64,000 nucleotides of DNA, taken from contig NC_067123.1 of the NCBI RefSeq assembly GCF_021347895.1, forward strand, positions 40,106,027-40,170,026, read 5' to 3'. This document shows, in pieces, positions 1-11,864 of this stretch (positions within the stretch are counted from its first letter, which is position 1; each line of letters begins with the position of its first letter). The position numbers and the translations under genes were made by a program. The DNA is from Acanthochromis polyacanthus (lineage: Eukaryota; Chordata; Actinopteri; Pomacentridae). Below the pieces are notes generated by a model. It searched no databases. It saw nothing but the letters and a program-made list of their open reading frames with translations, and was not told where the DNA came from.

Positions 1-2018
1 AAAAAAAAACAGCTTTTTCTTTTGAAATTTCGATTCCAAAAAGCTGGATCCTAGATTCTGACTGTCTCCTTCCACTCATCCAACAGTCTCACTGCCTGCC
101 TGCGATTGCACGACATATTATTCATGCAGCGGGACTCAAATACAGGAAAATCACTTCATCATAGCGGTGCTTCTGTGTCCAGCATCAGAGCCTCTCTAGA
201 TGAAAGCCTACATGTGAATCATACCTGTTATGCTACACAGTCTGAATAAGAGCCATTAGTCATGTTGCAGGCCTTGGCTGGGATGTGTGTGCAGACCCGG
301 GCTGTTGACACTCCTCAGCCTTGGATACATGGAGACTGTGAGGCAGTGTGAGGGCTGCAGGCTGGCAAACAGCCGAGCCAGGCGGCCGGTAAGGTGCTGG
401 CATCACCGCCGCCCTCGCTGGCTGGACGTTCATTTGGAGGAAACGGTAACTGCCTTAACCAAGGCCGTCCACATACTATTCAGATGTGTGTCCGCTTGCT
501 GCTGAGAGACCTTTAAAACCACATTTGGGAGTAAAAGTGAATCATGACACCATCAGCCATGCAGCAATCTCACCGCTGCCGAGTTTAGTCACGCTTTTTC
601 TTACGATAAAGCAAACTCTGTAAACACAGCGTAAAGAAAAGGAAAGACTTTTCTTTGGTGAGTAAAATCTGTTTTCGGCTGATACTGTCAGTTTGATTAA
701 TGATGATAAAGGCTGCTCGTTATCTTTTCCTCCGATCTTCACCATGTTCCAGCTGTTATATTTTCTTCAAAATCTGGCTGGTAGCTGCTGCGGTGACCCA
801 CTTTCCCGTCGGCGTCGTTAAACTCTCATCTTGTTTTATGTTGTCTTATCTTTTCAAAGGACAAGATTATCTTCTGTGTATTGATTAAAGTGAGCACGTG
901 TGCCTCAGAGCGTTTGTGTGGTGAGGAGAGCAGAAACTTCTCCAAAGATTTGCTTCCTCCCAGCAGCCTGTTCACGCAGCAGAAATGTTGGTTTCCAAAA
1001 AGCTCTGAACCCGTCTTCAAAGCCACTACGAGGTAACGGCTTCTTCTGATCTGACGAGCTGTGACTGGGGGAAAATAAAGGTAATTTAACCCGAGAACGC
1101 GCTAATGCACCTCTCCAAAAATCACTTTGAATGTGCATCTTTCTTGACTTCCAGAAACTGGCTGCACAGAAACGGGGCTTTGTCCTGCACAGGTGAAGTT
1201 TTGCCCGTACAGATTTTAGCCTGAGTCAAAAGAAAATCACCAAAATCATAAGAATTGCAAATTTCTGGACAATTCTGGTGCCATCTACTCAAACACAAAA
1301 CACTTTCTACGTAATCAAACTGTCAGAAACAGCAGAAAAATGCAGCTTTCTGTCTAAAAAGGTAGCAAAGACTGACTCATTTAGCTGTATGTGGAACATT
1401 CGTACACGGTCACTCCTTCGGGGCCTATTGTGAGCCAGAAGAAAAAATCCTGAGAAATATGAGGCTTTCAATGAACCGGTACATTGTGTACTTGCCGAAC
1501 ATCCATTGAATGAAACGCAACAAAAGGAAACAACTAAACATGGCCCAAAAATCTGAAAAGATTTCCCATTTTTATGTTGTTGTTTTTTTCCATCTTTCAG
1601 TCAGAGGTGATGTGACGGCACCCAAAGCTGTTCAAGGTGACATCAAGTATGTTTTACTAATACTTTTATTCAATAAAAATGACAATAATATAGTCTTTGA
1701 GATCCAGTGGGGATAAGAGACAGCACACAGCAGAGAAATCCAACAGCTGTAAACAGATATGCTCTTTCACAACAAAATAAAGAAGACAAACAACAACAGA
1801 TATCCTCCTTCACACAGCTCATGCTCAAGAGCTGCATTATTTCCTCTGGATGTTTTGTGAAGTTATTTTAACTGTGTGCAGATTTTGTTCCATACATATA
1901 ATGGCTGGTGAACTATAGTTACACTGGAAATGAAACAAAGCAGATTACATCCATGCCTCCTCGTGGAAGAGGTGGTGTTAGCATGGAGATGTAGTGGCTG
2001 TAGTGATGGGAAATTCTA
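1..2018. other. Non-repetitive DNA, no gene seen
   Basis: No open frame here looks like a known protein. There is no tandem repeat or paired inverted end. The base composition is ordinary AT-rich vertebrate sequence. It may be intronic or intergenic, and nothing further can be supported. Confidence 0.5.
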
Positions 2019-2026
2019 GTGTTACG

Positions 2027-2551
2027 CAGGCGTGAACTAACCGTGACGTCACCCGTTGGTTTCAACACCGAGAAAATGAAGCCCGGATTTTGCTACTTCC
2101 TGGTCGCCGTTTTGGATTTTTTGGAGCCAGTGACGTAAAAAGCGTCATCAAACAGACTGGACCGGAGAGCAACTAGGGGCAGGATTGGCTGAGGACTCTC
2201 TTATCCCGCCCACATTTTACCGCAGAGGCTTCTGTTGCTGTCTATCAAGTATAGACACGCCCCCTGGCTCTGCCAACTTGAACGATTTATTCAAAATTCA
2301 GTATTGATTTATTTTAAGATCGGCCACCTGATCTCTCATTTTGACCATGAAAACTAACGGGAAAAAAATCCTGAGCTGTAGAACATCAGTCTATCAGATT
2401 TTATTTTTTCCAAAAATGAATTGGGGTCTATGGAGCAAAAGCTTTTTGAGCCAACCCTAACGGACGGCGTGATATTGCAAGTTTTTGACACTTCCGGGTT
2501 GACTTCAATTCTGGAGCCAGATGCTACGTCCATCTTTATATACAGTCTATG
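2027..2551. mobile_element. Non-autonomous hAT-type element, copy A
   Basis: This 525-bp element starts caggcgtgaact and ends tacagtctatg. A perfect 8-base target-site duplication, gtgttacg, lies at 2019-2026 and 2552-2559. A second copy at 43476-44002 is about 95% identical by eye, has the same termini and its own different 8-base duplication (gtctggac). This fixes both boundaries independently. The 8-bp duplication and CA/TG ends fit the hAT superfamily, although terminal inversion beyond the first bases is weak. It has no coding capacity. A perfect TGACGTCA palindrome lies at 2044-2051. Confidence 0.85.
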
Positions 2552-2559
2552 GTGTTACG

Positions 2560-3023
2560 TTGCCTCAGTACAACTTAGTTGGAGCTGAGTGTACAGATTT
2601 ACCAAATGGTCTCAGAATGGAGCACATATTCAAGCATGTGGCTGTTTCCTGGAGGCAGGCTGGGCTGATTGTCCACAGAGGTGTTTTTAGACGTAACTAT
2701 GAAAACATTTGAGGCAAGAAATATCCATGCAGCTGTTAAATCAGCCTTCATTTGATCGATTAAAGTTAGTCTAAATGTTTTCCAGAAGTTTCCAGATACC
2801 GTACATCACACTGGTCTCTAATTTGCCCAAAGTAGCCAAGACCTGAACTTATGTGAATGAGGAATGAACAATGCAGCGGCCATCTCTCCAAACGCAACGC
2901 AGCACTGCCAGAATGCAGGACAGCTCATAAAGACAATGAAAGTGACTGATCCTGAGCACACATGCCATCAGCCTATCCAAGCATCCCAGTCAGAGTTTTC
3001 ATTCAGGAAGTGGACATATAGTA
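2560..3023. other. Non-repetitive DNA, no gene seen
   Basis: This is sequence between the first hAT-type element and the Tigger remnant. A short open frame crosses the element boundary and is not considered real. No repeat structure was recognised. Confidence 0.45.
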
Positions 3024-3110
3024 CAGGAAGTCCTCGGTTTACGACGTCCTCAACTTACATCGTTTTGCCGTCACGTTGGAACCGATTACTGGCCAGTCCT
3101 TGGTTTAATG

Positions 3111-3324
3111 CAGTGGTTCTCAACCCTGTTCCTCAGGACCCCATGTCCTGCATGTTTTAGATGCTTCCCTGCTCCAACACACCTGACTCAAATGATCGGC
3201 TCGTCAGCAAGCCTCTGCAGAAGCCTGATGACGAGCTGATCATTTGAGTCAGGTGTGTTGGAGCAGGGAAGCATCTAAAACATGCAGGACATGGGGTAAT
3301 GAGGAACAGGGTTGAGAACCACTG
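3111..3324. mobile_element. Foldback hAT MITE inside the Tigger relic
   Basis: This 214-bp element is almost entirely one inverted repeat. The arm starting cagtggttctcaaccc at 3111 pairs with the arm ending gttgagaaccactg at 3324. Each arm is about 95 bases, with a short loop near 3209-3228. A perfect 8-base duplication, gtttaatg, flanks it at 3103-3110 and 3325-3332, as expected for hAT. It has no coding capacity. Removing it and one duplication joins the two halves of the Tigger remnant, so it is the younger insertion. Confidence 0.9.
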
Positions 3325-3470
3325 GTTTAATGTACGGTGTTACATCAGAATTATTTCAGTGGAACTAGTTGGAGAGTGGAGCCGATGAAAACGTCGTCAC
3401 ATGGCATTCTAAGACGGCTTTGTTTACATTTCCCACCACATTGAATAATGCTACATTTTCCAACTTCATT

Positions 3471-3685
3471 ATGGCTCCCAGCGTAAGTCAGACTCTTCTG
3501 ATGCTTTGAAGGAAAGGAAAGCCGTCTCCATGGAAGTGAAATTAGACAGAATAAAAAGGAGCAGGGAGAAACACAGACAAACTTGGACTAAGTCGCACAA
3601 CTGTCTCGACAATCATCAGAGATTAAAGCAGATACTTGAACGTGTCAGGGTTTGGTTTACTTTTCCACCAGTATTTTATTATAGA
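3471..3685 (+). pseudogene. Tigger/pogo transposase N-terminus, frameshifted
   Basis: An ATG at 3471 opens with MAP. After a one-base shift, the reading continues as KSDSSDALKERKAVSMEVKL (about 3488-3547). This is the pattern of the CENP-B/Tigger N-terminal helix-turn-helix region (KRKxIxxExKL...). The family protein binds transposon ends through this region. Only the first 60-70 residues are recognisable. The frame then runs into unrelated sequence and stops, and the DDE catalytic domain is absent. It cannot be functional. The identification rests on the short motif plus the Tigger-like ends around it, so it is moderately certain. Confidence 0.5.
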
Positions 3686-3863
3686 GTTGTGTTTCAGTGT
3701 GAGCTAATGACTGCTTGTACTGTAGTTCTACAAATATGCAAATTGATGGATATCGTGAGGCAAATGTAACGGCTTTGTTTACATTTTCAGAGTTCCAACT
3801 TCTGGTGAAAATCGACTTAAGTCGCACCAAAGGAACAGAAGTTCAACGTAAGTTGAAGACAGC

Positions 3864-5879
3864 AAAAATACCAGCACCATTTCTAACATCTGAGTGGGTA
3901 AGTTATGCAACAATCTAATGTTTATCTTGTTTTAACTCATTTTTGGAGTGGAACAAAGTGTTCTGTCAGGTAGTTCAACTTTCATTTATTTAAGTGAAGA
4001 ATCTACAAAGTGAGTGAGAAAAAGATGCTAGCATCTGGCCTCAAACAGGCAATTTTTAGATTACAAATCCTGTTCTCTACATTACAACCTGAGTTTCCCA
4101 CCTGTAATTCCAACCAGTTCACTAGAATATTCCAGCCAAGAACTGGAACAAAGTGGCAGAACCAAACACTGCCAGCACTCTCAGTGGGCGAGCCGGAAAC
4201 GTGCACATCCGGCAGCCAGCTAACAGTGGCAACGAGCTCTCAGCCTGAACAAGAAGTTAACACCAAACCGTAATGATGATTCACAGCAGATTTTTAAAAA
4301 GGGACATAATTGTAACAACCACTTCTGTCTGAACTGCCTGTAAACCATGCCATCTCCCCATTGAGCACTTTATACTCCAGCTGATTTAAAAATGAATGGT
4401 TAAAGACTGCTGACAGCACCTCTGTTTGGACGCCCTGTACCACCTTGCAGTGCCAAGATTAGCTTTAATGGTTTCATTTGTGTGAGAACATTCACTAAAA
4501 TTAAACTGTGAATGTGAAAATTTCTTTGCAAATTTACCTGGCATCTGTAAGAACATCCTCTGACTTCTGCAATGCTGCTGAAAGGAAGATTTCACTTCAA
4601 ATTTTGGTGCAACTCCGAGGCTGAAATCCCAGATATAAATAGTTAAAAATGAACTGAGCTGAAAAGGAAAACCTCTATGGTTATTAATTCAAACCGCAGA
4701 ACATTAAATGTAAGAATTCAGCATTCCTATGTAAGACGGATGTGATTTTTTTTGCGTTTTTGTAGTTGGGCTGTAAATGTAATGATGGGAAATCTAAAAC
4801 GACCAGCTGTGAATGTGTCAGAACCTGCATGTGAATTAAGCTGTTGTTGGAAAAACAAAACGCATCCTACACAAACATGGGGAGGAGGCTTGTGAGGTGA
4901 ATTCTGGAGCATATTGTGAATTTAGCGTGCTGCAGTGCTGGTGAGATGGATTTTTTCTCCCTGTGCTTGTGTGAAGGCTGCTAATGCATGATTGATCATC
5001 AATCAGTATTCTGCTACAAAGAGATGCACCAGACCTGGAGCACTGGAACACCTGCAGCTGCAAATAAAACCCTGCAGAAACTATCAAACCACGCACACGC
5101 AAATGCTTTAAATCTACATGTGAACAGCAGCAGCTACGCTAAGGCTCTGCTGTATTTGTGGTCATTTCTGTTGTGCATGTGCTGCTCTGTGTGCTCGTGG
5201 ATACCCTGATTTATGAGGCTAAATGGGGGAAATAACCACCCCTGACAGTCTCTCTGCAACAAAGCCACATTTCATAAGAGGAGAGAAGCGGAAAAGGAAG
5301 AAATATACAGTAGTAGCAGAATAGACTGAAAGCGGATGGAGAGTACGATGAGGAGATGTAGAAATGCAGCAGCAGACGGGTGTTAGATGAGCAGGGAAGC
5401 AGTCGGGAGTCCACACTACGATCAATCAACATCCATTTAGGTCAGCTAACCCACAAAGCAGAGTACAGTGCACATCCTCAGGAGCTTTGAACCTCCTGCT
5501 CTGAGGGCAGAGCAAGCGTGGCCGTTCCCCTGCGTATTAATTACAACTACTTATGACGGCCAGGAGTTTCATGTTCCTGTACATTTTTCTCTTTCAGTAT
5601 ATTCCTTGCTGTTCTCATGCTGGTGTTCAGCCCATCCTGAGCCACAGCAGGAATCAGCTCTACTCTGTTTTCTACACATTTCTGATGTGTGGTAGTCTTA
5701 ATTACCCTCTGAAGACCAGCTCTTGCAATCGAGAAAGAGGAGCTCTCGTACTCATTTTGAAATTAAAGCCTTTTCTTTTGACTTCTTGGTGGAGCTTCAA
5801 ACACCTCTAGCTGGTCGAGGTTTTAAATGGGTTTTGTGATGTTCCCTTACAGCTCTGACTAAAAGAAATTCTACTTATA
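3864..5879. other. Non-repetitive DNA, no gene seen
   Basis: About 2 kb with only short chance open frames, several in conflicting frames near 4.8-5.4 kb. No tandem array, inverted repeat or recognised transposon was found. Confidence 0.45.
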
Positions 5880-6650
5880 TTTTGAATTAAGTTTCTTATA
5901 AATTCTCCACAAACTCGAATAGTTACAGATACATATATGCACCATAAGCTTCTTTTCTGAGCAGATGAAAATAGTACGTGGAGCACCTCAGGGATCCATT
6001 TTGGGGCCTCTGCTATTCAACATCTCCATGCACCCTTTGGGTCAGATAATGTAAAATAGCAAAATAAATGACCATAGCTATGCAGATGACAGACACATTT
6101 ACATCTCCATATCACCAAGAGATTACTGTCCCATGCAAACACTCAGTAGATGCATCCAGCAAATCAGTGAGTGGATGTGGCAGAATTTTCTTCAGTTATA
6201 TCAAGAAAAAACTGAAATACTTGTTTTGGAGCTAAAAAAGAAAAAGTTAAAGGTTACTGCTCAGGTTCAGTCTCTTACAATGAAATGTCCAAACCAAACC
6301 AGAAACCTTGGTGTCGTCATTGACTCAGACCTCAATTTCAGCCACATTAAGACCATCACAAAATCAGCCTACTATCACCTTAGAATATACCGAGAATTAA
6401 AGGACTAATATCTCAGCAGGATTTAGAAAAACCGGTCCATGCATTTATCTTTAGCAGACTAGATTATTCTAACGGTGTCTTTACAGGACTCCCTAAAAAG
6501 TCCATCAGACGACTGCAGCTCAGACAGAAAGCTGCAGTCGTTTTTTGCAAGGACCAAAAAACTAGATTGCATCACACCAAAAAGCAAAGAGTCAATGAAA
6601 CCAAACTGACTTTGGAAAAATAATGAAACAAGTGAGACAATAAAACTCAA
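5880..6650 (+). pseudogene. L2-type LINE reverse-transcriptase fragment
   Basis: This is part of the reverse transcriptase of an L2/CR1-type retrotransposon, an enzyme that copies LINE RNA into DNA at a nicked target. VRGAPQGSILGPLLFN is read from 5974; this is the family's conserved GxPQGSxLGPLLF block. The YADD catalytic box lies at 6079-6090. The thumb-like stretch ending LGVVIDSDLNFSHIKTI covers about 6309-6360. A second frame resumes at 6453 with SRLDYSNGVFTGLP, typical of the same region. There is a stop near 6054 and at least one frameshift between about 6410 and 6450. Neither the endonuclease domain nor the C-terminus is present. It is dead and truncated at both ends. Confidence 0.8.
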
Positions 6651-7435
6651 AGGACACAATCCTCAGTCTGCTGGATGAAAGTCTGTGAATTAGGTTACCA
6701 ACACCTTATGAGTGTGTATTAACATGGAAAAAGTCGCATATATCCGTCAGCATCAAGTATTGATGCAGGTGGCACCAAGGACACATTGTGTACGTCTTTG
6801 AGGCATCATCAGCTTTGATAAAACAGCAGTTTCTGATGTTCTGTGAATGAGAGCAGCTTGTTAATGGCTCACAAGCTGCAGGACACAAAAAACACATTGT
6901 GGCTCATGTGTGGTGAGGCTGAGGTTTGGGGAAAAATTACTGTTTAATCCCAATATTTTAGTAAATGTGACAGTGTCCTTTGACTTTTTCAGCATTTATC
7001 CAAGTTCCGTCCTCCTCTAAGCTTCTCTAGTGCTGCTTGAACATATTCATCAACTTTTATCGTGGTTTAGTTGCTACCAATGGATACTGGACTTTATGAG
7101 TGGACATTTTGCTTTTGTTAAGGTTGTGTTTGAGACTCGGCAGATTTGCTCACTAGCAGAATTTCTATGCAATAATAATTAAAAATCATAATTGGAACGA
7201 TGATCTATTTCCTTTTTAAAAGAGTAATTTATCATTTTTAGTGGACAAACTTGCATAGAATTTTGTGGTACAGCAGCAGATTGATCAAATATGCAACATA
7301 ATGAAAAAGTGTTGTTTCTACAAGTAAAAGGTTTCAGATGTGAACTGATCTGACTATAATAAAACCACTGACTGACAGTTAAGTGAATGACATTGATATT
7401 CTTGTCAGAATCAAATGTTATGCTTATTCTGTATG
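6651..7435. other. Non-repetitive DNA, no gene seen
   Basis: AT-rich sequence between the L2 and Tc1 relics. No features were recognised. Confidence 0.4.
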
Positions 7436-7826
7436 GATGCTACTTTGACATCCATTTAAACATTGCTTCAGACCAATCACACCTCTGCAAATGGCAATGA
7501 CACTCAGAGAGACCAGTAAGCTTCCCCAGCAAGACAACGTACGCCACCACAACAGAAAAATGGCTCAGGAACAGCTCGAGGAACATGACCAAGAGTCTCA
7601 GCTTCCAGACTCCCGAGAACCCAATCTGACTGAGCACCAGAATAAAAACAACCGAGCTACATCTTGCCAACCCCAAGACTCAACAGATGAAACATCCTGG
7701 TACCAGATCACCACAGGAAACCTCCAGAGGTCCTGCATCTGTGGCCAAACAGCTCAGATCTGTTTCGGTAATGGATCTATAATATAAAAGGAAGGTGGTT
7801 TTAATGTTGTGGCTAATTGGTGTATG
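7436..7826 (+). pseudogene. Tc1/mariner transposase 3' relic with right end
   Basis: The translation contains QQDNVRHHNRKMAQEQLEEH at 7527-7586. This matches the Tc1 block around the second catalytic aspartate (QDNAPxHxA...EH). A decayed PDSREPNLTEHQ follows where intact elements have SPDLNPIEHLW. The DNA ends with ggtggttttaatgttgtggc and then taattggtgta at about 7824, a terminal sequence well known from fish Tc1 elements. The first catalytic region and the left inverted repeat are missing. The key proline-rich motif is degraded, so this cannot be active. Boundaries are approximate on the left. Confidence 0.65.
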
Positions 7827-9404
7827 ACTTAATTTCATTTTAACGCAGTGTACATGCATAGAAAATGCACCATCTGATGTGAAATCCATCATTTTGCAGC
7901 CTGCTGTATTTTCTAACTCTGTTTTTTTTGGGGTTTTTTGGTTTGCCACGAGGCTGAATGGACATCAGATGAACACAATGGAGTGTGTGCTGGAATCGAT
8001 ATCAAATGGTACAGAATGGGAGAGCGTGATTGACAGAGCAGGTCGATAATCACTCGCTTTGTACTGTATGTGAGGAGAGGATGTGGTACAAAGAAAAGCA
8101 GGCTGTGGAAGATTAAAAATGTACCCGTCTCCATCGTCACATTACGGCTTAAATGTTAATGATTTCTGCATTTGTCTGAGACGTGCATTGCTGGTTTAGT
8201 CATTCTAACACGATAACTGATGCATCTATTAGTCAGCTGCAAACTGTGAAAAGGAAACAGGCAATCTTGATGTTCAGGAGCCAGTTCTTTCTAACACAGC
8301 AGTGAAAATGCATCACAAAACTCTTTGAGAAATGCTGGAAAATCAGCAGAAAAGGTATGATTAATAGTGAAGGAAATATAACTTAATACGGTCCTTTAAT
8401 ATGTACTTTCACCTAAAATCAACCAGATTTTTTTTCTTTTGTTAAATCTCGGCTATCTGAATAAAATCACATTTAAAACCGAGTTCAGGAGAAACATGTA
8501 ATTCACGGTTTTATATGAATTATTAAGTTAAAAATGCAGATGCACATACAGTTCCTCTGGTAAAAACGCCAACGATTTGAAGACGGCAGAGCGTAAACTG
8601 GTGTTTTCCTTGAAGAGAAGCCCGAGTGTGAGGACGAAATTGTGTTTTTTGTGATCAATCAATGGACCCACGCAGCTCTACAACGTCCCTTCTTCCTCTA
8701 GCAGCTCAGTTTTTTCCCTTCTTTTCTTTTTTCTCCATCTTTTTCTTCCCAGCATCCTCTCCTCTGTCCTTTCCTCTCTCACTCTCCTCATCTTCCTCTC
8801 CTGTGGGCCATCAGAATTCATTACAGGCTGAGCTGATTCATGGCTCAGTCCCACATCATTGGAGAGCATGGAGGCAAGCCTATAAATCTGCACTTACATG
8901 CTGCTACACACACACGCACGCACGTACATGCACACAAGCTACAACACAAAAAATACACTGCTTGCATACTTATCAGGATATCAAAGGTATGGACAAACGA
9001 ACACAGTGCATGAAACAGAGCGTGAACATGGACACACACTATTACGCACACAACATGCAATTACACCCACACCTCATCCACACGTGTGTAGAAAGCCATC
9101 AGCAGCGTGCAGCCCAGCGTTCACCCTGCGGACCATCATGACAGGCAGCGACCTGCTGTGTGTCGTGTTCGCTTCGCTCGCAGCAAACGGCTCCTGGCTT
9201 CGTAACAAGCAGGGGGGCTTCAGGTCCCTTTACTGTACAGATACTCTGCAAATAATGATTCTTCTCTGCGTGTGTGTGTGTGTGTTGGCCAGAGAAATCA
9301 GGGCTGATGCAGTAGAGCGTAGAGTGTCCACAGTGTTGCTTTAGCAGAACTTCCATTTGTGCTTGCACAAGTTGGATTTTTTTGGATACAATGATTTTCA
9401 ATAT
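7827..9404. other. No gene seen; CT-rich and CA/TG-rich patches
   Basis: A pyrimidine-rich stretch lies at about 8690-8800 and a CA/CG-rich stretch at 8905-8945. A short TG run lies at 9267-9284. Open frames of up to 159 codons here follow composition and overlap on both strands, so they are not called. No transposon ends were recognised. Confidence 0.4.
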
Positions 9405-9413
9405 GCTTTACAT

Positions 9414-10416
9414 CATGATCTGAAGTGGACCGGACCAGTAAAATCACAGCATAATGGCCTGTAAATAACCACAACTCCTAATGTTTCCTTTGTTTTAGTG
9501 CAACAAAAAAGTACATTCTGAAAATGTCCACATTTAAGGAAGTAGATTTTTATGAAAGACTGTGAACAACCGGAAATTTCTCAAGAAAAATAAATTCAAT
9601 TTCTTTTACACATTACAACCTACAGATCATCTTTGTGTTCCTACAAAGGTGCAAAATATCTAGTTCCAGGTAACTGGAACCGAGCAAAAATGACAAAAAA
9701 AACAACAAAATAATACAAAAAAAAGAGACACAAAATGAGACAAATGACACGAAACAACAAAAAAAGAGACACATTTGACAGAAAAGTTATAAAGTGACAA
9801 AAAAAAATGGACGAACGACAAAAAACAAGACCAAAAATGACACATGCGAGAATCAAAACAACAAAAAATTAGACAATCACCACGACCGAGACGAAAAGGA
9901 AACACAAAACGACAAAAATGAGGAACAACACAACAAAAGTCAGACAAAAAAATCCAAAATATTACAAAAATGAGACAAAATAAAAAAAGACACAAAATGA
10001 AAAAATAGAGAAACTACACGAAACAAAAAAATTACAACGCAATAAAAAAATGGACAAACGACAAAAAAGACCAAAAATGACTGAAGCGAGAATCAGAACA
10101 ACAAAAAAGTAGACAGCATGAGCAAGACCAAAAAAACCAAAACACACCAAACAACAAATAAAGGAAAACACAAAATTACAAAAATCAGACAAAAACACAA
10201 CCGAGAATTAAAGGAAACACAAATCAACAAAAATGAGAAACGAAACCACAAAAGTCAGACCAAAAAAGAAGAAAAACAACAAAAACAAGACAAAATATTA
10301 CAAAAATGAGACACAAAAGAACAATGAACAATCTCGTGTTTTACTTTACGATCAAAACTACCTGTAATGGTTTAGGAATTATTTTAAATTTGTGGTTTTA
10401 CTCATTGACACCCCTG
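9414..10416. mobile_element. hAT element with internal minisatellite, copy 1
   Basis: The right end is gacacccctg at 10407-10416. Flanking copies of ctttacat lie at 9406-9413 and 10417-10424 (nine bases shared, counting the preceding g). About 9418-9690 matches the left parts of the copies at 30184 and 35564 (ctgaagtggaccggacc, tttcctttgttttag). From about 9680 to 10320 lies a degenerate array of units like acaaaaatgagac. The outer 40 or so bases of the left terminus are missing, yet the target duplication is intact. No transposase is present. Confidence 0.75.
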
Positions 10417-10424
10417 CTTTACAT

Positions 10425-11309
10425 TAAAAAGCCTGCATTGTTTTCTTCTTTTAGCTTCATTAACTGGACACAACTGTTCCAGCTGCTTCATTCATGCTTC
10501 TCCTTCAAGCTCTCATTCATCAGCTGCTTGGCAACCAGCCGACATCCAATCGTCTTCATGCATGTGCGTGGATCGGCTGCTCCTCCATCTCACACTGGAA
10601 GCCTTTGGTCCAGGCCTTTTTCACAGCAGACATTTTGACATATCGCAGCAGGTGTAAATAAAATTAATTATTAACTATTCCAGCTATGCCTGCTGAGAAA
10701 AAAGGGGGTACTGCTGGTTTATCTTGACGTTTTTCTGCATGTGTTAAAGACAGTTACAGTTCTGCACAGCATTATTGAGCTGCTTTGCATCATCTAACTA
10801 CAGTGAAAATAAAAAATCTGAGCATCTGTAAGGGTAATTAATTCATGTAGCATATTAATCACTACATAAGACATGCTGCATTTTCCACGTAACCAGATCT
10901 ATCTATGTAATCTCAAGGTTTCCCCACATGGAATGGTACTTTTAACAACAACCACAATATGAGTGAACACAGGATACTGAAAATTAGCAACAATTTAGTT
11001 ACTTGCTGCTGTTTCTTTTAAGTATTTAAATAATTTTACCATTAATTCATCTCAGTGATAGTTTCTTGGGAATGTAAGCATCGTTTACCATCAATCTGAT
11101 CCATGTCATTAGTCTTTTACATTCCGTCAATTTGATCCGATACCTCAAGTTTTAAAGGCTGTACTATCTAGAGTATTCTAAAAGAAACTAGGGTACTGTC
11201 GCATGTAAACATCTTATCCTGTTTTCTGACTTATTTAACTGCTGACTGTCCTCACAGAAGCAGCTTCAGCTGAGAGATGCACCAGAAAGTCAAAACAGTT
11301 CTATTAATT
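10425..11309. other. Non-repetitive DNA, no gene seen
   Basis: AT-rich sequence with no recognised repeat. The frame running into it from the hAT end is not credible as a gene. Confidence 0.4.
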
Positions 11310-11489
11310 CTACACAATTTCCCAATTTGCGCGACACTACGACCACTTTCATTGGGAACTGAATGATGCCCTTACTGGTGTTTCCTCTTGCCTCACCAAT
11401 GGAGCAGATTTTCCCGATAAAATCCCACCTGTTATGGTCATGTATCATCAACCACCATTATTTTGAATTTCCCTCGGGATTACTAAAGT
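11310..11489 (+). mobile_element. LINE 3' tail (ccctcgggattactaaag type)
   Basis: The segment ends with tttccctcgggattactaaa at 11468-11487 and runs straight into an ATCC/ATCT simple repeat. Fish LINE tails of the form 'ccctcgggattaataaagtatctatc' end in exactly this way. Only the 3' untranslated end is present. The left limit is approximate. Confidence 0.55.
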
Positions 11490-11857
11490 ATCCATCCATC
11501 CATCTATGGTCTATACAGATCTATCTTCTACATCTATCGTCTGTGTCTATCATCTATATCTATCAATCGTCTATATGTATGCATCTGTTTATCTTCTAGA
11601 CCTATCTATTGTCTCCATGTATCTTCTACGTCTATCATCCGTATCATCTATTTATCGTCTATATCTATCGTCTGTATCTATCATCTATATCGTCTACATC
11701 TATCTATCTATAGTTTACATCTATCTATATCTATCTCTCGTCTACATCTATCGTCTCTATTGTTTACATGTATCTAGCTATAGTCTACATCTTTCTATTG
11801 TCTATATCTTTCGATCCAGCGTCTCTATCGTCTATATCATCTCTATCGCCATGTGAT
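11490..11857. repeat. Degenerate ATCC/ATCT (CTAT) array
   Basis: This 368-bp array begins as atccatccatcc and continues as variable tctatc, tcgtctat and tacatctat units. It directly follows the LINE tail, so it probably grew from the tail's terminal repeat. Frames across it encode only IYLSS-type low-complexity sequence. Confidence 0.8.
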
Positions 11858-11864
11858 GGTAGTT

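Larger units (their letters stand above)
3024..3863 (+). mobile_element. Degraded Tigger/pogo-like DNA transposon
   Basis: The left end carries ctcggtttacgac followed by cctcaacttac (about 3032-3058). The right end at about 3834-3860 reads cgtaagttgaagac, the reverse complement of the inner left end (gtcttcaacttacg). This resembles the 'cctcggtttacgacg...caacttacg' termini known from Tigger-type pogo elements. A remnant of the transposase N-terminus lies inside, starting at 3471. A 214-bp hAT foldback is inserted at 3111. The outermost right terminus is not recognisable, so the right boundary is approximate. Confidence 0.6.

Noticed and set aside
8662..9141. 159-codon plus-strand frame
   Set aside because: Its composition follows CT-rich and CA-rich DNA. 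There is no signal, domain or splice context, and competing frames overlap.
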